Origin: Ruminococcus sp. UBA3665
GTDB taxonomy: Bacteria > Bacillota > Clostridia > Oscillospirales > Ruminococcaceae
NCBI GenBank assembly: GCA_002373165.1
Contig: DFJS01000028.1
Span: 1-6,836, forward strand
DNA length: 6,836 nucleotides
Direction: 5' to 3'
Every line of letters begins with the position of its first letter. Position 1 is the first letter of the stretch. Under the pieces are notes generated by a model. It did not search any database, was not told where the DNA came from, and worked only from the letters and a program-made list of their open reading frames with translations. This document shows, piece by piece, positions 5,756 through 6,836 of this stretch. The position numbers and the translations under genes are program-made.

Positions 5756-5832
5756 AAGCGCATAACCGCGCTTTTCCGGTACAGAATAAGAAAACAGGGA
5801 GACACGCCTGTTTCCGGACGGCACGACCGTCC
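5756..5832 (-). promoter_or_regulatory. Three-hairpin leader upstream of rpsT
   Basis: In transcript order there are three perfect inverted repeats: GGACGG/CCGTCC (5832-5816, 5-nt loop), AAACAGG/CCTGTTT (5813-5792, 8-nt loop) and AAGCGC/GCGCTT (5773-5756, 6-nt loop). None is followed by a T-run, so they do not look like terminators. Together they make a structured leader of the kind used for ribosomal-protein autoregulation. That role is inference, and I do not recognise a named RNA family. Confidence 0.6.
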
Positions 5833-5859
5833 AAAGCACCTATACCGCACCTAAGTATT

Positions 5860-5888
5860 ATTATAACATGATTATGCCGGAAATGCAA
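5860..5888 (-). promoter_or_regulatory. Sigma-A promoter of rpsT (extended -10)
   Basis: On the minus strand, a perfect TATAAT (5860-5865) is preceded by TGT, giving an extended -10. TTGCAT (5883-5888) lies 17 bp upstream and shares only TTG with the -35 consensus. Transcription would start near 5853, giving a leader of about 130 nt. Confidence 0.82.
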
Positions 5889-5952
5889 GCATCTTTTTCA
5901 CGTTTTTTTGATAAAAATTTTTCCACTTTTTCGGCATATTGCATAATTCGGA

Positions 5953-5970
5953 AAGGAGATTTGCCAAATC
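5953..5970 (+). promoter_or_regulatory. gpr ribosome binding site with mini-hairpin before the start codon
   Basis: AAGGAG ends at 5958, 12 nt before the ATG. The gap plus the last G reads GATTT-GCC-AAATC (5958-5970), a perfect 5-bp stem with a 3-nt loop directly touching the ATG. This is the same arrangement as at yabR. I found no convincing sigma-G or sigma-F promoter between 5890 and 5950. Confidence 0.6.
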
Positions 5971-6795
5971 ATGAGAAATAACACAGACCTTGCACTGGAA
6001 AGCGTTTCCGGCATTGCAGAACCCTCTGCCGGATGGGAACAGCAGCACAGAGGAAAATATTTTCAGATTACAGAAATCAGAATTACAGATTCTGCCGCCG
6101 GAAAAGCGTTCGGCAAACCGCAGGGGACATATATTACGCTCTCCGGCGGTTCGCTTTCCGGGTTTTCAGAATATTATCCCGAAATGACGGAAGAATTTGC
6201 GCTGGAATTAAGAAAACTTCTGCCGGAAGAAGGGCTTGTCTTCGTGGCCGGGCTTGGCAATCAGCAGATTACGCCGGATGCCCTTGGCGTTCGCGTGACA
6301 GAAAAGATTATTGCAACCCGGCATTTACAGCAGGAACTTGCTGCGGAAGAAGAAGAATTTCTCCGGAATCTGCGGCCGGTCAGTGCGCTTGCCGGGGGCG
6401 TTCTGGGACAGACAGGCATTGAATCTGCCGAACTGATTCAGGCTGTTGCAGAGAAAATTCATCCTTCTGTCATTCTGGCTGTCGATGCACTGGCCTGTAC
6501 CGCGCCGGAACGCCTTGGCCGGACAATTCAGATTGCAGATACAGGAATCGCGCCGGGCAGCGGCGTATCCAATCACAGAACAGCTCTGAACAGAGAAACG
6601 CTGGGAGTTCCTGTCATCGGCATTGGCGTGCCGACGGTCATCAATACCAGATATTTATCAGAAACAGCTCCGGAAATGACCGTTGCTCCCCGCGATATCG
6701 ACCGGCTTGTCACACAGGCGGCGCATCTGCTGGGGTGCGGCATCAATCTGGCAGTGCACCCGGAAATGCACTATGCAGATATTGCTAATTTTTAA
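5971..6795 (+). CDS. gpr: Germination protease GPR (peptidase family A25)
   Basis: 274 residues. Family landmarks: NNTDLALES near the start (usual RTDLAxE, in the self-processed propeptide region), GLGNQQITPDALGVRV (about 94-109), GGVLGQTGIES (142-152), LAVDALACTAPERLGRTIQIADTGIAPGSGVSNHR (169-203), GVPVIGIGVPTVI (212-224) and a C-terminal VAPRDIDRLV...INLAVHPEM. Asp103 and Asp172 are in the positions I would assign to the two conserved aspartates of the family. Known: GPR is made in the forespore as an inactive zymogen, matures late in sporulation, and at germination cuts small acid-soluble proteins off spore DNA. Both ends are recognisable, so the protein looks complete, although shorter than the roughly 370-residue Bacillus enzyme. 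The next gene is outside the window; spoIIP follows gpr in B. subtilis. Confidence 0.95.
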   Translation: MRNNTDLALESVSGIAEPSAGWEQQHRGKYFQITEIRITDSAAGKAFGKPQGTYITLSGGSLSGFSEYYPEMTEEFALELRKLLPEEGLVFVAGLGNQQITPDALGVRVTEKIIATRHLQQELAAEEEEFLRNLRPVSALAGGVLGQTGIESAELIQAVAEKIHPSVILAVDALACTAPERLGRTIQIADTGIAPGSGVSNHRTALNRETLGVPVIGIGVPTVINTRYLSETAPEMTVAPRDIDRLVTQAAHLLGCGINLAVHPEMHYADIANF

Positions 6796-6836
6796 ATTTC
6801 TTCTTTTTTTCATATGAGAATCAATTTTGAAAACTT

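Noticed and set aside
5908..5947. Possible promoter for gpr (TTGATA, CATATT, CATAAT)
   Set aside because: The spacing is 21 bp or more and neither the sigma-A nor the sigma-G/F pattern is met, so it was not called.
6814..6836. Possible start of the next gene (ATGAGAATC...) such as spoIIP
   Set aside because: No Shine-Dalgarno precedes it, only a T-rich stretch, and fewer than eight codons are visible. Identity cannot be supported.

Overview
The window looks like chromosomal DNA of an endospore-forming Clostridia member. A gut-type Ruminococcus/Oscillospiraceae is my best guess. The reasons are recognisable sporulation genes (yabP, yabQ, gpr), consensus sigma-A promoters, AGGAGG-type ribosome binding sites and a very large exported BspA-type leucine-rich-repeat protein. 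The taxonomic call is inference, because no rRNA or other phylogenetic marker beyond ribosomal protein S20 is present.

Layout from left to right. (1) Positions 1-3235, minus strand: the N-terminal 1078 codons of a secreted multidomain protein. It has a signal peptide, a papain-like (C1) cysteine protease domain with visible Gln/Cys/His/Asn active-site residues, a lectin-like domain, an EF-hand, a leucine-rich region, two CxxC pairs, and two copies of a module that leads into 23-residue BspA-type repeats. The gene runs off the left edge. It has an almost perfect sigma-A promoter and a TTG start. (2) Positions 3438-4990, minus strand: a cluster read yabP-yabQ-divIC-yabR, in the same order as in Bacillus subtilis. 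A sigma-E-like promoter precedes yabP and a separate sigma-A promoter precedes divIC, so a spore-coat/cortex pair and a division/RNA-binding pair appear to be controlled separately. A strong terminator closes the cluster. (3) Positions 5163-5399, plus strand: a small DUF378 membrane protein, divergent from yabP. It has a sigma-G-like promoter and a 9-bp hairpin in its leader. (4) Positions 5468-5722, minus strand: rpsT (ribosomal protein S20). It converges on the DUF378 gene across a shared bidirectional terminator and has a long leader with three hairpins. (5) Positions 5971-6795, plus strand: gpr, the germination protease, divergent from rpsT as in B. subtilis.

The common theme on the right is sporulation. 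YabP and YabQ act in the mother cell during spore envelope formation. GPR is made in the forespore and degrades small acid-soluble proteins at germination. Two loci that lie far apart in B. subtilis (yabPQ-divIC-yabR and rpsT/gpr) are neighbours here, with only the DUF378 gene between them. I see no mobile element, CRISPR array, tRNA or defence system. The less ordinary signals are the architecture of the surface protease, a repeated mini-hairpin between the Shine-Dalgarno sequence and the start codon at both yabR and gpr, the structured rpsT leader, and the possible forespore control of DUF378.
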